Shown here piece by piece: positions 9,675 through 18,829 of a stretch of 46,083 nt of DNA. The DNA lies in NCBI GenBank assembly GCA_944321015.1, contig CALUJS010000021.1:1-46083 (forward strand), read 5' to 3'. The notes beneath the pieces are model-generated. The model was not told the DNA's origin and searched no databases. It saw only the letters and a program-made list of their open reading frames with translations. Positions within the stretch are counted from its first letter, which is position 1; the number at the start of each line of letters is the position of its first letter. This DNA is from an uncultured Phocaeicola sp. Its GTDB lineage: Bacteria; Bacteroidota; Bacteroidia; Bacteroidales; Bacteroidaceae. The translations under genes were made by a program, and so were the position numbers.

Positions 9675-9723
9675 ACAGCGGGTGTGCACGGAGAATCATT
9701 CTCCCCGCACACCCGCTGTTTTT
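9675..9723 (+). terminator. Rho-independent terminator after uppS-bamA-ompH-ompH
   Basis: A perfect 13-bp stem, ACAGCGGGTGTGC (9675-9687) with GCACACCCGCTGT (9707-9719), has an inner GGAG/CTCC stem and is followed by a T run (9719-9723). It is 29 bp after the ompH stop. Confidence 0.92.
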
Positions 9724-9758
9724 GCATCCGCTCGTAAGATTCACCGCCTCGACCGCTC

Positions 9759-9846
9759 CATATGGCGGCTCGCAAGCGGCCATATGCACGGAGCCGCGCG
9801 ACCATATCCCCGCTCACGTCCGTCCATATGCGCGCAACCAACGGTT
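9759..9846. repeat. 22-bp tandem repeat array B (4 units)
   Basis: CATAT begins at 9759, 9781, 9803 and 9825, exactly 22 bp apart; the first unit has the clear core GGCTCGCAAGCG. The preceding 9725-9758 holds decayed unit-like sequence. The array lies between the terminator at 9723 and the promoter at 9866-9896, filling most of the 314-bp gap between the second ompH and the DUF4932-like gene. Confidence 0.88.
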
Positions 9847-9865
9847 TATAAATTTCGCATACTGC

Positions 9866-9896
9866 TTTGCAGTGTAACAATAAACAAATACATTTG
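9866..9896 (+). promoter_or_regulatory. Promoter of the DUF4932-like gene
   Basis: -33 TTTG (9866-9869), 19-bp spacer, -7 TACATTTG (9889-9896): a full match to the Bacteroides consensus, 63 bp upstream of the start codon. Repeat array B ends 19 bp upstream of the -33 box. Confidence 0.85.
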
Positions 9897-9959
9897 CATA
9901 AAACATGATGCGGTTGATTTATAATCGGCCGCACAATTAAATCTCCTAAATCTCCGCCA

Positions 9960-11060
9960 ATGAAAAGATATGTGACATTTCTAGCGTTGCTTATTATTGT
10001 ATGTCTTTATGCCAAAGCACAGCCCTTAGCACCACAGGTTAACGAGAATGTGGAGCTTATGAGTATCTTGTCGCGCATGGCCGGATTTCCTGAGTATCAC
10101 ATGGATGTTGCAGGCCAATACATAACAGATATCGACAGCCACTTCAAGGACAGGACCAATCATCCAGTCGTTCAATATATGAAAAAACTTAGAAGCGAGC
10201 ACGGTATCTCTTACGATGCAGTCATGTCAATGGCCGTCCACCTTCAAAAAGAAAACGGCTGCTTTTCTCTGATAAAAGAAGAAACAAATACATTGGAAAA
10301 GCGCTGGGACAAGGTAGATAAAACGCAATTTTTAAACCTACTGACCGACTTCTACTTAAAAAGCCATTTTCAGTCTTTCTTTGAAGCCCACAAAGAATTT
10401 TACAGGAAAGGAATACAGGCTTACAAAGAAAAAGTTATGCGACACTTTGATATCAGCTGGTACGAGTCATTTTACGGAAATAAGCCAGACGAAAACTTTT
10501 CGATCATTATCGGCTTCTGTAACGGCGGAGGGAACTATGGAGCGAACCGCCACATAAAAGAAAAAGGAAAAGAAGTATTCGCTATCATAGGTTACTTTGC
10601 AAACAAGAACAATGAGCCCCAATACAGTAAAGAATATCTGCCCACCCTTATACATGAGTTCAACCATTCTTTTATAAACTACCTGCTGGATGAAAATAAA
10701 TACCCCGAACATGTAAAAGCCCTAGAACAGGCTGGCACAGATTTGTTCAATTCTTCCCGATGGGCCATGTCAAGACAGGCATACGGGAATTGGCAAACCA
10801 TGATAAACGAATCATTGGTACGCGCTGCTGTCATCTGCTACATGTTAGATAAGAAGTATGCTCCAGAAGAAATAAAAAACGAACTGTCCGAACAAATACA
10901 ACGCAACTTCAGGTGGATGCCGGAACTGGTTCGCCTCCTAAGAACCTATGAAAAAGAACAGTCTCGATATGGAAGTCTGGAAAAGTTCTATCCGCACATC
11001 CTCAATTTCTTTTCTGATTATGCAGAAAAAGAAAACGAAAGATTAAACATAATGGAATGA
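9960..11060 (+). CDS. DUF4932-like secreted protein, putative zinc metalloprotease
   Basis: A 366-residue protein with a signal peptide (cleavage near AKA, residue 20). It carries HEFNH (232-236), which fits the zinc-protease pattern HExxH, followed by NESLVRA with E284 as a possible third ligand. This layout agrees with what I recall of DUF4932 proteins; no substrate is known. The gene is visibly richer in A+T than its neighbours and has its own consensus promoter. It splits the ompH paralogues, as expected of a gene gained by transfer. Catalytic activity is an inference from the motif. Confidence 0.75.
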   Translation: MKRYVTFLALLIIVCLYAKAQPLAPQVNENVELMSILSRMAGFPEYHMDVAGQYITDIDSHFKDRTNHPVVQYMKKLRSEHGISYDAVMSMAVHLQKENGCFSLIKEETNTLEKRWDKVDKTQFLNLLTDFYLKSHFQSFFEAHKEFYRKGIQAYKEKVMRHFDISWYESFYGNKPDENFSIIIGFCNGGGNYGANRHIKEKGKEVFAIIGYFANKNNEPQYSKEYLPTLIHEFNHSFINYLLDENKYPEHVKALEQAGTDLFNSSRWAMSRQAYGNWQTMINESLVRAAVICYMLDKKYAPEEIKNELSEQIQRNFRWMPELVRLLRTYEKEQSRYGSLEKFYPHILNFFSDYAEKENERLNIME

Positions 11061-11079
11061 CTATATCTCCCCCGCATTC

Positions 11080-11110
11080 TTTGTTTATTCACACGATAGA
11101 AGTACCTTTG
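11080..11110 (+). promoter_or_regulatory. Promoter of third ompH and murI
   Basis: -33 TTTG (11080-11083), 19-bp spacer, -7 TACCTTTG (11103-11110), 52 bp before the ompH start at 11163. Confidence 0.85.
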
Positions 11111-11162
11111 CATGAGTGATAAACAAAACGTGTGAAACCATCTTAAAACAACCGTATCCGTC

Positions 11163-11726
11163 ATGTTCAAACATCTGTTACTGATAGTTTTGTGCCTGCT
11201 GCCGCTGGGTCTGACAGCACAAACGCAACCCAAGTTCGGCTACATGAACTATGCCGAAGTCCTGAAATCAATGCCCCAATATGCCGAGGCCGAAACCAAT
11301 CTGGCCATACTCCGGAGTAAATACGACGCCGAAATCCGGCGTTCGGAGGACGAGTTCACGCGCAAGTATGCCGAGTTCCTCCAGGAGCAAAAGGACTTTC
11401 CCCACAACATCATGGTGAAACGCCACAAAGAGCTCCAGGAACTGATGGAAAAGAGCATCGCCTTCAAAAACGAAATTAACGCCACGTTGGAGACCGCGCG
11501 CGACAAGATGCTGGAGCCGCTCACGGCCGAACTGAACGATGCCATCTCGCGCGTGGCCCTCAAGTACAGCTTAGACTACGTGGTCAACACGGAAGAGAAA
11601 AACTATCTGTACATCAACCCGATGTCCGGCATAGACATTACCGGCGAAGTGGAAACCGAGCTGGGCATTGCCAGACCGGCAGAGACGCCCGCCACCGTTC
11701 CGGCCACGACAGAAAATGCACAATAA
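11163..11726 (+). CDS. OmpH/Skp family periplasmic chaperone (copy 3)
   Basis: A 187-residue third Skp-like protein. The signal peptide ends near LTA (19), then PKFGYMNYAEVLKSMPQYAEAE, a long coiled coil (about 45-130), and IDYVV/YLYINP-type strands. It differs from the other two in having a Pro/Thr/Ala-rich C-terminal tail (PAETPATVPATTENAQ). It is separated from copies 1 and 2 by the DUF4932-like gene and is read from its own promoter together with murI, which starts 7 bp after its stop. Confidence 0.9.
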   Translation: MFKHLLLIVLCLLPLGLTAQTQPKFGYMNYAEVLKSMPQYAEAETNLAILRSKYDAEIRRSEDEFTRKYAEFLQEQKDFPHNIMVKRHKELQELMEKSIAFKNEINATLETARDKMLEPLTAELNDAISRVALKYSLDYVVNTEEKNYLYINPMSGIDITGEVETELGIARPAETPATVPATTENAQ

Positions 11727-11733
11727 CCCGCCG

Positions 11734-12573
11734 ATGACTGCCCTCCCGTGTCGGCCCGGTCCCATCGGCGTGTTCGATTCCGGCTATGGCGGGCTCACCA
11801 TCCTGAGCCGCATACGCAACCTGCTGCCGGAGTACGACTACATCTACCTGGGCGACAATGCACGCGCGCCCTACGGTCCGCGCTCGTTCGAGATAGTCTA
11901 CGAATTTACCCTGCAAGCCGTCCGCCGGCTGTTCGAGATGGGATGCCATCTGGTCATTCTGGCGTGCAACACGGCTTCGGCCAAAGCCCTGCGCAGCATA
12001 CAGCAGAATGACCTGCCCGGCATGGATGCCAACCGCCGCGTGCTGGGCGTGATACGTCCCACGGCGGAATGCATAGGCGGCCTGACACGCTCGCGCCACG
12101 TGGGCGTATTGGCCACTGCGGGTACCATCAAGTCGGAATCCTATCTGCTGGAAATCAAGAAGCTGCACCCCGACATCACGGTCACGGGCGAAGCCTGCCC
12201 GCTGTGGGTGCCTCTGGTGGAAAACAATGAGTTCGACAAGCCCGGCGCGGACTATTTCGTGCGCCAGCACATCGACCGCCTGCTGAGCAGAGACCCGCTG
12301 ATTGACGCCGTCATCCTGGGCTGCACGCACTATCCCCTGCTCTACCCCAAGATATGCGCTTACATGCCGCCACACGTGACCGTGATACCGCAGGGCGACT
12401 ATGTGGCACGAAGCCTGAAGGACTACCTGCGCCGCCATCCGGAGATGGACGAACGCTGCCTGAAGCAAAGCCGGTGCCGCTTCTACACCACGGAGTCGGT
12501 GGAGAAATTCCGCGAGTCGGCCTCCATCTTCCTCGATTGTCCGATAGAGGTGGAGAGCATCGTGTTGGAGTGA
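11734..12573 (+). CDS. murI: Glutamate racemase
   Basis: MurI converts L- to D-glutamate for the peptidoglycan stem peptide. The 279 residues contain IGVFDSGYGGLTI near the start, the first catalytic cysteine in LACNTAS and the second in GCTHYPLL, as in the family. I chose the ATG at 11734. Alternatives at 11716 and 11668 would overlap the preceding ompH. The gene converges with menE, with only 12 bp between stops and no clear terminator there. Confidence 0.95.
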   Translation: MTALPCRPGPIGVFDSGYGGLTILSRIRNLLPEYDYIYLGDNARAPYGPRSFEIVYEFTLQAVRRLFEMGCHLVILACNTASAKALRSIQQNDLPGMDANRRVLGVIRPTAECIGGLTRSRHVGVLATAGTIKSESYLLEIKKLHPDITVTGEACPLWVPLVENNEFDKPGADYFVRQHIDRLLSRDPLIDAVILGCTHYPLLYPKICAYMPPHVTVIPQGDYVARSLKDYLRRHPEMDERCLKQSRCRFYTTESVEKFRESASIFLDCPIEVESIVLE

Positions 12574-12585
12574 GCCCGTCGGCCT

Positions 12586-13617
12586 TTACTCCCCTTCCCC
12601 CTTACGCAACTCTTCCGCCAGCGCGCGCACTTCGGCGCGGGCCACCTTTCCCGTGCCCGTCCGGGGGATGGAGGACACGCGATAGCAGTGCTTCGGGCAC
12701 CAATAAGCAGGCAGCGACTCGCGGCAGAGACGCATCACCTCGTCCGTCGCAAGGGCACCGGCATAGACCAGGGTGACGGCCTCGCCCAGACGCGGGTCCG
12801 GCACGGAAGTCACCGCGAAAGGAGCACGCAGACGGACGGACAAGCGGGCTTCCACCTGCTCGGCCTGCACTTTGACGCCGCCCGTGTTGATGGTGTTGTC
12901 GGCCCGGCCCAAAATGCGGAAGCGGCCCTGCAGGTCCAGCTCGGCGATGTCGTTGGTTTCCAGCACGTCGGGGTTGACCGTGGGAGCATGGATGACCAGC
13001 GTGCCGCGCGCGGACAGACGGATGTCTACCGAGGGGAAGGGCACGTACCAGTCGGAGGCATCCGGACCGTTGAGACGGCGCAGGGCGATGTGCGAGAGGG
13101 TCTCGGTCATGCCGTAGGTGCTCCACACGGTGTGAGGGAAGTCGCGCAGGGCATCGGACAGCGCAGCGTCGACGGCTCCCCCGCCGATGATGAGATGGCG
13201 CACACGCCGCAGCAGCTCGCATTCGCGCGGCACCTGCAACGAGTTGTAGACCTGCATGGGAATCATGGCGGCAAAGTCGGGAGCCTCATCGAGTCCGGCC
13301 AGCGGATGACCCGAAGGCTGCACCACGACCAGACGCAACCCCCATGTCAGCGCACGCACCACCACCATTTTGCCCGCAATGTATTGCAGGGGCATGCACA
13401 GCAGGGCGGAATCGCCCTCATGCAGACCCAGAAAGGCGCAAGTAAGCCGCGCGCCGGCCTCCATGCGGCTCTTCTCCACCCGCATCAGCTTGGGCGCGCC
13501 GGTGGAGCCTGAGGTCTGCACCTCCACGGTGGGGCTGTCGTCGCGCCAACGGGCCAGGAAGTCGCGGAAAGACGCGTGTATGTCGGGCGGAGCGGCGTGT
13601 GTCAGGGGTTGAACCAT
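12586..13617 (-). CDS. menE: o-Succinylbenzoate-CoA ligase MenE
   Basis: MenE activates o-succinylbenzoate with ATP and CoA in menaquinone synthesis. The 343 residues contain the adenylate-forming motifs TSGSTG (35-40) and YGMTET (168-173), and the C-terminal GTGKVAR with the catalytic lysine. The protein is short for an acyl-CoA ligase, as is usual for MenE in this phylum. The ATG at 13617 overlaps the menC end by 16 bp; the longer open frame (to 13977) runs inside menC and is of improbable composition. Last gene of the men operon. Confidence 0.94.
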   Translation of the reverse strand: MVQPLTHAAPPDIHASFRDFLARWRDDSPTVEVQTSGSTGAPKLMRVEKSRMEAGARLTCAFLGLHEGDSALLCMPLQYIAGKMVVVRALTWGLRLVVVQPSGHPLAGLDEAPDFAAMIPMQVYNSLQVPRECELLRRVRHLIIGGGAVDAALSDALRDFPHTVWSTYGMTETLSHIALRRLNGPDASDWYVPFPSVDIRLSARGTLVIHAPTVNPDVLETNDIAELDLQGRFRILGRADNTINTGGVKVQAEQVEARLSVRLRAPFAVTSVPDPRLGEAVTLVYAGALATDEVMRLCRESLPAYWCPKHCYRVSSIPRTGTGKVARAEVRALAEELRKGEGE

Positions 13618-14681
13618 AGCTTTTCTCCTTTCATCGTGAGCGGGCTGTCCACGTTGTCGGCAAACAGCAGTCCCGTGCCCAGACCCTGGGGCATGACGGG
13701 GCGTTGCAGCGCACACCACTGGGCGATGGCATTCAGGCCGATGTTCGACTCGAGGGCCGAAGTCACCCACGAGCGGATGCCTCGGTCGGCGGCCATCCGC
13801 ATCCACTCTGCGGCGCCGCCTATGCCGCCATGCAGCGAAGGTTTCAGTATGACGTATTGCGGACGGATGGTGTCGAGCAGCTCGGCCTTTCGCACGGGGG
13901 AGTTCACGCCGATGAGCTCTTCGTCGAGGGCGATGGGAAGCGGCGACGTGCGACAGAGGCGCGCCATCTCCTCCCACTGTCCCGCACGGATGGGCTGCTC
14001 GATGGAGTGCAGCCCGAAAGCCGACAGACGCACGAGCCTCTCCATGGCATCCGCAGGCGTGAAGGCGCCGTTGGCATCGACCCTCAGCTCCACCTGCTCA
14101 GGGGTGAAGCGGCTGCGGATGAACGCCAGCAGCTCCAGCTCGCGCTCGAAGTCGATGGCGCCTATCTTCAGCTTGATGCAGCGGAAGCCCTGCCTCATCT
14201 TCTCGCCGATGCGGGCGTACATCTCGTCGAACGTGCCCATCCACACCAGGCCGTTGGTGGTTATGCCTTCGCGGCCACGGGTGAAGTCGCTCTCCCACAG
14301 CTTCCAGCCGCCCCCGGCGCGCAGGTTCTGCAGGGCAGTCTCCAGCCCGAAGCGTATGGAGGGATAGCCCTCCAGCAGTTCGAGGGGGATCTCGCCGCGC
14401 TCCTCTGTCGCGCGACATGCCCGGCGGAGCACGTCCTCATAGCCGGGCACGTCGTCGCAGCTCAGGCCCGGCAGCGGGGCACACTCGCCCCAGCCTGTGC
14501 CCGGCGAGGGCAGAGGCGCGGCGCCGGCGGGGAGACACGTGCGTGCCTCGTCACCGGAGGCGTGCGCCGTAGCGCGCAGATACCACACGGGGCGGGTCAG
14601 CAGCACGCCACGCGACGTGCCCGCCGGACGTTTGAAGTGGAGCGTGCGCGGGCAGATGTCGATGTGCAACAGACGTGTCAT
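13602..14681 (-). CDS. menC: o-Succinylbenzoate synthase MenC
   Basis: Enolase-superfamily enzyme that dehydrates SHCHC to o-succinylbenzoate. The 359 residues contain KLK at 170-172, metal ligands D202 (VDANGAF), E228 (EQPI) and D253 (DEEL), and K280 (LKPS), the expected lysine/acid set. A Pro/Ala/Gly-rich stretch at about 44-63 ([16 protein letters not shown]) looks like a loop insertion. Its start overlaps the menB stop by 4 bp. Confidence 0.94.
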   Translation of the reverse strand: MTRLLHIDICPRTLHFKRPAGTSRGVLLTRPVWYLRATAHASGDEARTCLPAGAAPLPSPGTGWGECAPLPGLSCDDVPGYEDVLRRACRATEERGEIPLELLEGYPSIRFGLETALQNLRAGGGWKLWESDFTRGREGITTNGLVWMGTFDEMYARIGEKMRQGFRCIKLKIGAIDFERELELLAFIRSRFTPEQVELRVDANGAFTPADAMERLVRLSAFGLHSIEQPIRAGQWEEMARLCRTSPLPIALDEELIGVNSPVRKAELLDTIRPQYVILKPSLHGGIGGAAEWMRMAADRGIRSWVTSALESNIGLNAIAQWCALQRPVMPQGLGTGLLFADNVDSPLTMKGEKLWFNP

Positions 14682-15499
14682 GGCATCTTGGGGTACTTGG
14701 ACCAGTCGGGCTTGCGCTTCTCGAGGAAGGCCCGGCCTCCCTCCTGCGCCTCGTCGGTCATGTAATATAGCATGGTGGCGTCGCCTGCCAGCTCCTGGAT
14801 GCCGGCTTGCCCGTCCAGCTCGGCGTTGAGACCCGCCTTAATCATGCGCAGGGCCAGGGGACTGTGCTGCATCATCTCATGCGCCCATTCCACGACCTCG
14901 TCCTCCAGACGTTCGAGGGGGACCACTTTGTTCACCAGGCCCATGTCGAGTGCTTCCCGGGCCGAATACTGGCGACAGAGGAACCATATCTCGCGTGCCT
15001 TCTTCTGCCCCACTATGCGGGCAAGGTAGGACGAACCGAAGCCCGCGTCGAAGCTGCCCACACGCGGGCCGGTCTGGCCGAAGATGGCGTTTTCGGAGGC
15101 AATGGTCAGGTCGCACACCACGTGGAGCACATGTCCGCCGCCGATGGCATAGCCGTTGACCATGGCGATGACGGGCTTGGGCAGGGAGCGTATCTGACGC
15201 TGCACGTCGAGCACGTTCAGGCGGGGAACGCCGTCGGGACCCACATATCCGCCATGACCTTTCACGTGCATGTCTCCGCCGCTACAGAAGGCCTTGTCGC
15301 CCGCCCCGGTGAGCACCACCACGCAGACGTCGGGACACTCGCGGCAGTAGAGCAGGGCGTCGCTTATCTCGGCCGTGGTGACGGGTGTGAAGGCGTTGCG
15401 GTAGCGCGGGCGGTTGATGGTGATGCGCGCTATCCCTTCGAAGAAGTCGAATAGGATGTCCTGGTATTCTTTAATCGTTTTCCATTCTCTTTGTGACAT
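14678..15499 (-). CDS. menB: 1,4-Dihydroxy-2-naphthoyl-CoA synthase MenB
   Basis: MenB closes the second ring of the naphthoquinone by a Dieckmann-type condensation. The 273 residues have the crotonase fold, with FCSGGD (71-76) forming part of the oxyanion hole and [16 protein letters not shown] downstream. The family hallmarks and length (about 270-285) fit. It lies 22 bp after menD and overlaps menC by 4 bp. Confidence 0.96.
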   Translation of the reverse strand: MSQREWKTIKEYQDILFDFFEGIARITINRPRYRNAFTPVTTAEISDALLYCRECPDVCVVVLTGAGDKAFCSGGDMHVKGHGGYVGPDGVPRLNVLDVQRQIRSLPKPVIAMVNGYAIGGGHVLHVVCDLTIASENAIFGQTGPRVGSFDAGFGSSYLARIVGQKKAREIWFLCRQYSAREALDMGLVNKVVPLERLEDEVVEWAHEMMQHSPLALRMIKAGLNAELDGQAGIQELAGDATMLYYMTDEAQEGGRAFLEKRKPDWSKYPKMP

Positions 15500-15521
15500 A
15501 GGTGTATAGGGTTTAAATGAA

Positions 15522-17195
15522 TTAATCTCTGAGGGAGCGATAGTAGTCCTTCAGCAGGCGGATGTCCGTATCGCGGTCGGTGAAGACCTCCATCAGCATG
15601 GGGCGGTCGGCCACGGGAGACACAAACAGGCGGAGCGCTTCCTCCAGCCCGGGCCCGGTAGTGACAGGCAGGTAGCGGAATCCCCTCTCCGTGGCCCAGC
15701 CCCGCGCGGATGTGCGGTGCGTCCCCGCCACGGTGTCGGCGGCAGCCTCGGCAAGGCGAAGGCCGGGCAGGGAGCGGAATATCTCCCCGCCGCCGTTATT
15801 AAGGAGCATGACGCGCAGGTTCGTGCGGATGTGCCCGTTCCACAAGGCATTCATGTCGTAGAAGAAGCTCAGGTCGCCGATGACCACATAGTTCACACGG
15901 TCGGAGACCGAGGCGTAGCCCACCGCAGCCGAGAGCGAGCCCTCGATGCCGTTCACGCCCCGGTTGCAGCACACGGTGATGCCGTCGCACACGGGCGCAA
16001 GCTGGGCATAGCGCACGGCGGAGCTGTTGGCCAGATGGAGGACGGCACGCACGGGAGCCGTCCCGGCAATGGCACGTGTCAGGGCGTTCACCGCGCCCAT
16101 GGCCGAATAGCCGAACGCAGGCGCGGGGCAGGCCGCCTCGCACGTGTGCCACAGGCCGACGAAGGCCTCCGTCTCCGCCCCGGCGGGAGGCATGCAGGCG
16201 CGCAGCCGCGCCAGAAAGGCGGCGGGCGACATGCGGAACACGGCCGTCAGCCGACCGAACACATCGACCGGCTCGCCCGCCTCGCTCACGTGCCAGTGCG
16301 TCAGCGAGGGCACGCGGCGCAGCCACTGCTTCAGCCGCTTGGACACCACGTGTCCGCCCCAGGTGATGACCAGCCCGGGCGCCAGCTCTTCCAGGCGCGG
16401 GGGAGCGGCCGAGGCCAGTACGAGGTCGAACCGACGGAGCGCGCGGCTGCGCACGGGACCGTTGTGCAAGTCCTCGCACAGGCATACGGCCTCAGCCGGA
16501 AAGGCATCCGCCGGGAGGGGGTCGTCATGCGGGCCCGTCTGGCCCGGGATGAGCATCCGGCGGGGGCAGGCGGCAAGCGTGTCGCGCATCAGGCGACAGA
16601 CGTCCGCCTCGTCATCCGGCCCATAGCTGCGGATGACGCGCTCCTGCGGCAGAGCCTCGGTGGGGAAGGCGAAGAAAGGCTCGCCTATGGGTATATTGAT
16701 GTGGACGGGGCCGGGCGCGGGACCGCGCAGGGCGAGCAGGGCCTCGTTGATGAGGCGGTTGCTATGCCAGGCGTCCTCGTCGGTACGCACTTCGGGCAGG
16801 GCCACGGCGCGGCGCACCAGCGGGCCGAACACTCCGGGCTGGGGCAGCGTCTGCCCGTCCATCTGGCCAATCCAGGCGGCAGGGCGGTCGGCCGAGATTA
16901 CGAGCAGGGGGACCTGCTGATAGTAGGCTTCGGCCACGGCGGGGTGGATGTTGAGCAGGGCCGACCCCGATGTGCAACACACGGCGGCAGGCTCGCCACC
17001 CTCGAGGGCAAGCCCCAGGGCGAAGAAGCCCGCGCTGCGTTCGTCGGTCACGCGGAAACACTCGAAGTCCGGGCAGGCGGTGAAGCCCTGCGCCAGGGGT
17101 ATGTTGCGGCTGCCCGGAGCCACGACGACCCTGCGCACCCCGTGGGCACGCATCAGCGAGAGCAGCTGGAGGACATTGGTCTTGTCGGTGTACAT
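15522..17195 (-). CDS. menD: SEPHCHC synthase MenD
   Basis: Thiamine-diphosphate enzyme joining 2-oxoglutarate and isochorismate, the first committed step to menaquinone. The 557 residues show the ThDP-family layout: N-terminal pyrimidine-binding domain ([14 protein letters not shown], then the segment around [21 protein letters not shown]), a central domain, and a C-terminal diphosphate-binding part with [12 protein letters not shown] and [10 protein letters not shown]. It starts 1 bp after the menF stop. The base composition is strongly GC-rich, as in the whole men cluster. Confidence 0.95.
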   Translation of the reverse strand: MYTDKTNVLQLLSLMRAHGVRRVVVAPGSRNIPLAQGFTACPDFECFRVTDERSAGFFALGLALEGGEPAAVCCTSGSALLNIHPAVAEAYYQQVPLLVISADRPAAWIGQMDGQTLPQPGVFGPLVRRAVALPEVRTDEDAWHSNRLINEALLALRGPAPGPVHINIPIGEPFFAFPTEALPQERVIRSYGPDDEADVCRLMRDTLAACPRRMLIPGQTGPHDDPLPADAFPAEAVCLCEDLHNGPVRSRALRRFDLVLASAAPPRLEELAPGLVITWGGHVVSKRLKQWLRRVPSLTHWHVSEAGEPVDVFGRLTAVFRMSPAAFLARLRACMPPAGAETEAFVGLWHTCEAACPAPAFGYSAMGAVNALTRAIAGTAPVRAVLHLANSSAVRYAQLAPVCDGITVCCNRGVNGIEGSLSAAVGYASVSDRVNYVVIGDLSFFYDMNALWNGHIRTNLRVMLLNNGGGEIFRSLPGLRLAEAAADTVAGTHRTSARGWATERGFRYLPVTTGPGLEEALRLFVSPVADRPMLMEVFTDRDTDIRLLKDYYRSLRD

Positions 17196-17196
17196 C

Positions 17197-18291
17197 TTAC
17201 TGGAAATAGTTCGTCAGAGGGCGCATCTTGAGCGCCGTTTCGTTCCACTCCGAGCGCCACTCGGACTCGGGCATGATGCCTCCGCCGGCATAGAAGTGCA
17301 CGGCCCCGGCTCCCCACTCCATGCAGCGCAGGTTGACGTAGAGGTCGGTGCGCCCCGCAGGGTCGAGCCAGCCCAGGAAGCCCGCGTAATAGCGGCGGTC
17401 CAGGCCTTCGTGCTCGGCAATGAAGCGGTAGGCTTCCTCCTTGGGATAGCCGCACACGGCGGGCGTGGGGTGAAGGTAGGCCAGGAGGGTGCCCAGCCTG
17501 TGCGTGTGGCGCAGGGGGAAGGCAAAGTCGGTGCAGAGGTGAACCACGTTGCCGGCGCGCACGGGCCTGGGTCCGTCGGCCTCGGGGGCGTAGCCGTGGT
17601 CGGAGAGGCAACGTGTGATGAACTCGGCGACATACGCCTGTTCGCGGCGGTTCTTGGCGTCCCAGGCGTCGGGGTTGAGACCTGCGGGCGCGGGCATGGT
17701 GCCCGCCAGAGCCACCGTGCGGCCCACGCCGTCGGCCACGGTCAGCAGGCGTTCGGGCGTGCGGCCCATCCACAGGCCCGACTGCGGGGTGTGGCATATG
17801 TAGTCCAGGCCGCGACACTTGCCATAGAAGATGACGGGCCCCATGCCCGCCCCTCCCGGCCCGGGCCTGAGGGCCACGGCGTGGCGGCGCGCCAGGACGA
17901 GCTTCATGAGTTCGCCCCGGCTGACGGCCGAGTGGAAAAGGTCGAAGGCGGCCCGGTAGCGGGCCTTGGTGTCCTCGCCCGGGTCGGCGGGCGCGACGGA
18001 CGTGGCTGCGGGCGCAAGACTGCGGGTGGCGCGGAGGATGCCGGCCAGTCCGCTCACGCAGACGTCGGGCCTGATGAGCATCACGGGACAGGCGTCCGTC
18101 ACGCGGAAGGGCGCCAGCACGAAACCGCTCCGCCCGTTAAGGGCAAAGACGTCGGGCAGGGCCTCCGAGCCGCCGTCGGTCTGCATGACGAGGCGGGGTT
18201 CTTCCTCCTCGCCTGCCCGCCACATGGCAAAGGATGTCCCGGCGGCAATGAGGCGTTCGAGGGGCTCGCGGAGCAAGGCGGAAAGTCTCAT
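17197..18291 (-). CDS. menF: Isochorismate synthase MenF
   Basis: Converts chorismate to isochorismate, entry to the menaquinone pathway. The 364 residues carry the chorismate-binding domain, with KLVLARRHAV at its start, then FYGKCRGLDYICHTPQSGLWMGRTPERLL, TMPAP, HPTPAVCGYPKEEAYRFI and the terminal YAGGGIMPESEWRSEWNET. I chose the ATG at 18291, which overlaps the upstream thioesterase stop by 4 bp; the open frame to 18633 would lie inside that gene. Confidence 0.93.
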   Translation of the reverse strand: MRLSALLREPLERLIAAGTSFAMWRAGEEEEPRLVMQTDGGSEALPDVFALNGRSGFVLAPFRVTDACPVMLIRPDVCVSGLAGILRATRSLAPAATSVAPADPGEDTKARYRAAFDLFHSAVSRGELMKLVLARRHAVALRPGPGGAGMGPVIFYGKCRGLDYICHTPQSGLWMGRTPERLLTVADGVGRTVALAGTMPAPAGLNPDAWDAKNRREQAYVAEFITRCLSDHGYAPEADGPRPVRAGNVVHLCTDFAFPLRHTHRLGTLLAYLHPTPAVCGYPKEEAYRFIAEHEGLDRRYYAGFLGWLDPAGRTDLYVNLRCMEWGAGAVHFYAGGGIMPESEWRSEWNETALKMRPLTNYFQ

Positions 18292-18710
18292 AGGCCGATA
18301 TTGGCTACGAAGTTGACTACCCTTATGCTCGACACGAGGCGGCCCGTGGCCTCGGAGGTGATGTCGACCTGCCAGATGTGGGTCGAGCGGCCTATGTGCA
18401 CGGGCCGGGCCACACCGACAACGCGGTCGCCCATGCGGGCCACGCTGATGTGGTTGGCACTGACCTGTATGCCGAAGGCTCCCGTGTGAGAGCCCAGGAC
18501 GGAGTAGGAACCATAGCCCGCCAACGTCTCTGCCAGGGCGAGCGAGGCTCCCCCGTTGAGTATGCCGGGCGGGCGGCTCGTGGCGCGGGTGACGGGCATG
18601 GTGCCGCGCACGGTGTCGTCGGTCGAAGGGCACAGCTCGATGCCGAGGATGCCCATCATGGAGTCCTGCATCTCGGGACGCAGGGCGTCAATCTGTTCTT
18701 GCGTAAACAT
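18288..18710 (-). CDS. menI: Hotdog thioesterase, probable DHNA-CoA thioesterase MenI
   Basis: A 140-residue hotdog-fold thioesterase of the PaaI/YdiI type. The segment LNGGASLALAET (51-62) has the catalytic-type Glu at 61. An Asn stands where E. coli YdiI, as I recall it, has a His (HGGAS). Being first in the menI-F-D-B-C-E operon, with a 4-bp overlap to menF, it most likely releases 1,4-dihydroxy-2-naphthoate from its CoA ester. The assignment to this step is by context; the fold is clear. Confidence 0.85.
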   Translation of the reverse strand: MFTQEQIDALRPEMQDSMMGILGIELCPSTDDTVRGTMPVTRATSRPPGILNGGASLALAETLAGYGSYSVLGSHTGAFGIQVSANHISVARMGDRVVGVARPVHIGRSTHIWQVDITSEATGRLVSSIRVVNFVANIGL

Positions 18711-18732
18711 GGGGTGTGAGGTTTTTGATGTG

Positions 18733-18740
18733 CAAAGTTA
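18733..18740 (-). promoter_or_regulatory. -7 promoter box of the men operon
   Basis: TAACTTTG on the minus strand matches TAnnTTTG, 22 bp before the menI start. No -33 TTTG at ideal spacing; the nearest TTG is 15 or 24 bp away. Confidence 0.6.
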
Positions 18741-18761
18741 GTCTTTTATTGCGACCAACGG

Positions 18762-18793
18762 TTGCAATTGTCGGAGGAATATGTGTATCTTTG
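18762..18793 (+). promoter_or_regulatory. Promoter of the vWA-like gene
   Basis: TTG (18762-18764), 21-bp spacer, -7 TATCTTTG (18786-18793), 36 bp before the start codon at 18830. It is back to back with the men promoter. Confidence 0.7.
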
Positions 18794-18829
18794 CCCGAAA
18801 CAGACATCATAACCGCACACATCCGCCCT

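Noticed and set aside
9725..9758. Additional unit-like sequences 34 bp upstream of arrays B and F (CATCCGCTCGTAAG at 9725, CATACGTCC at 44959)
   Set aside because: They are out of the 22-bp register and too diverged to call, though the same 34-bp offset in both is curious.
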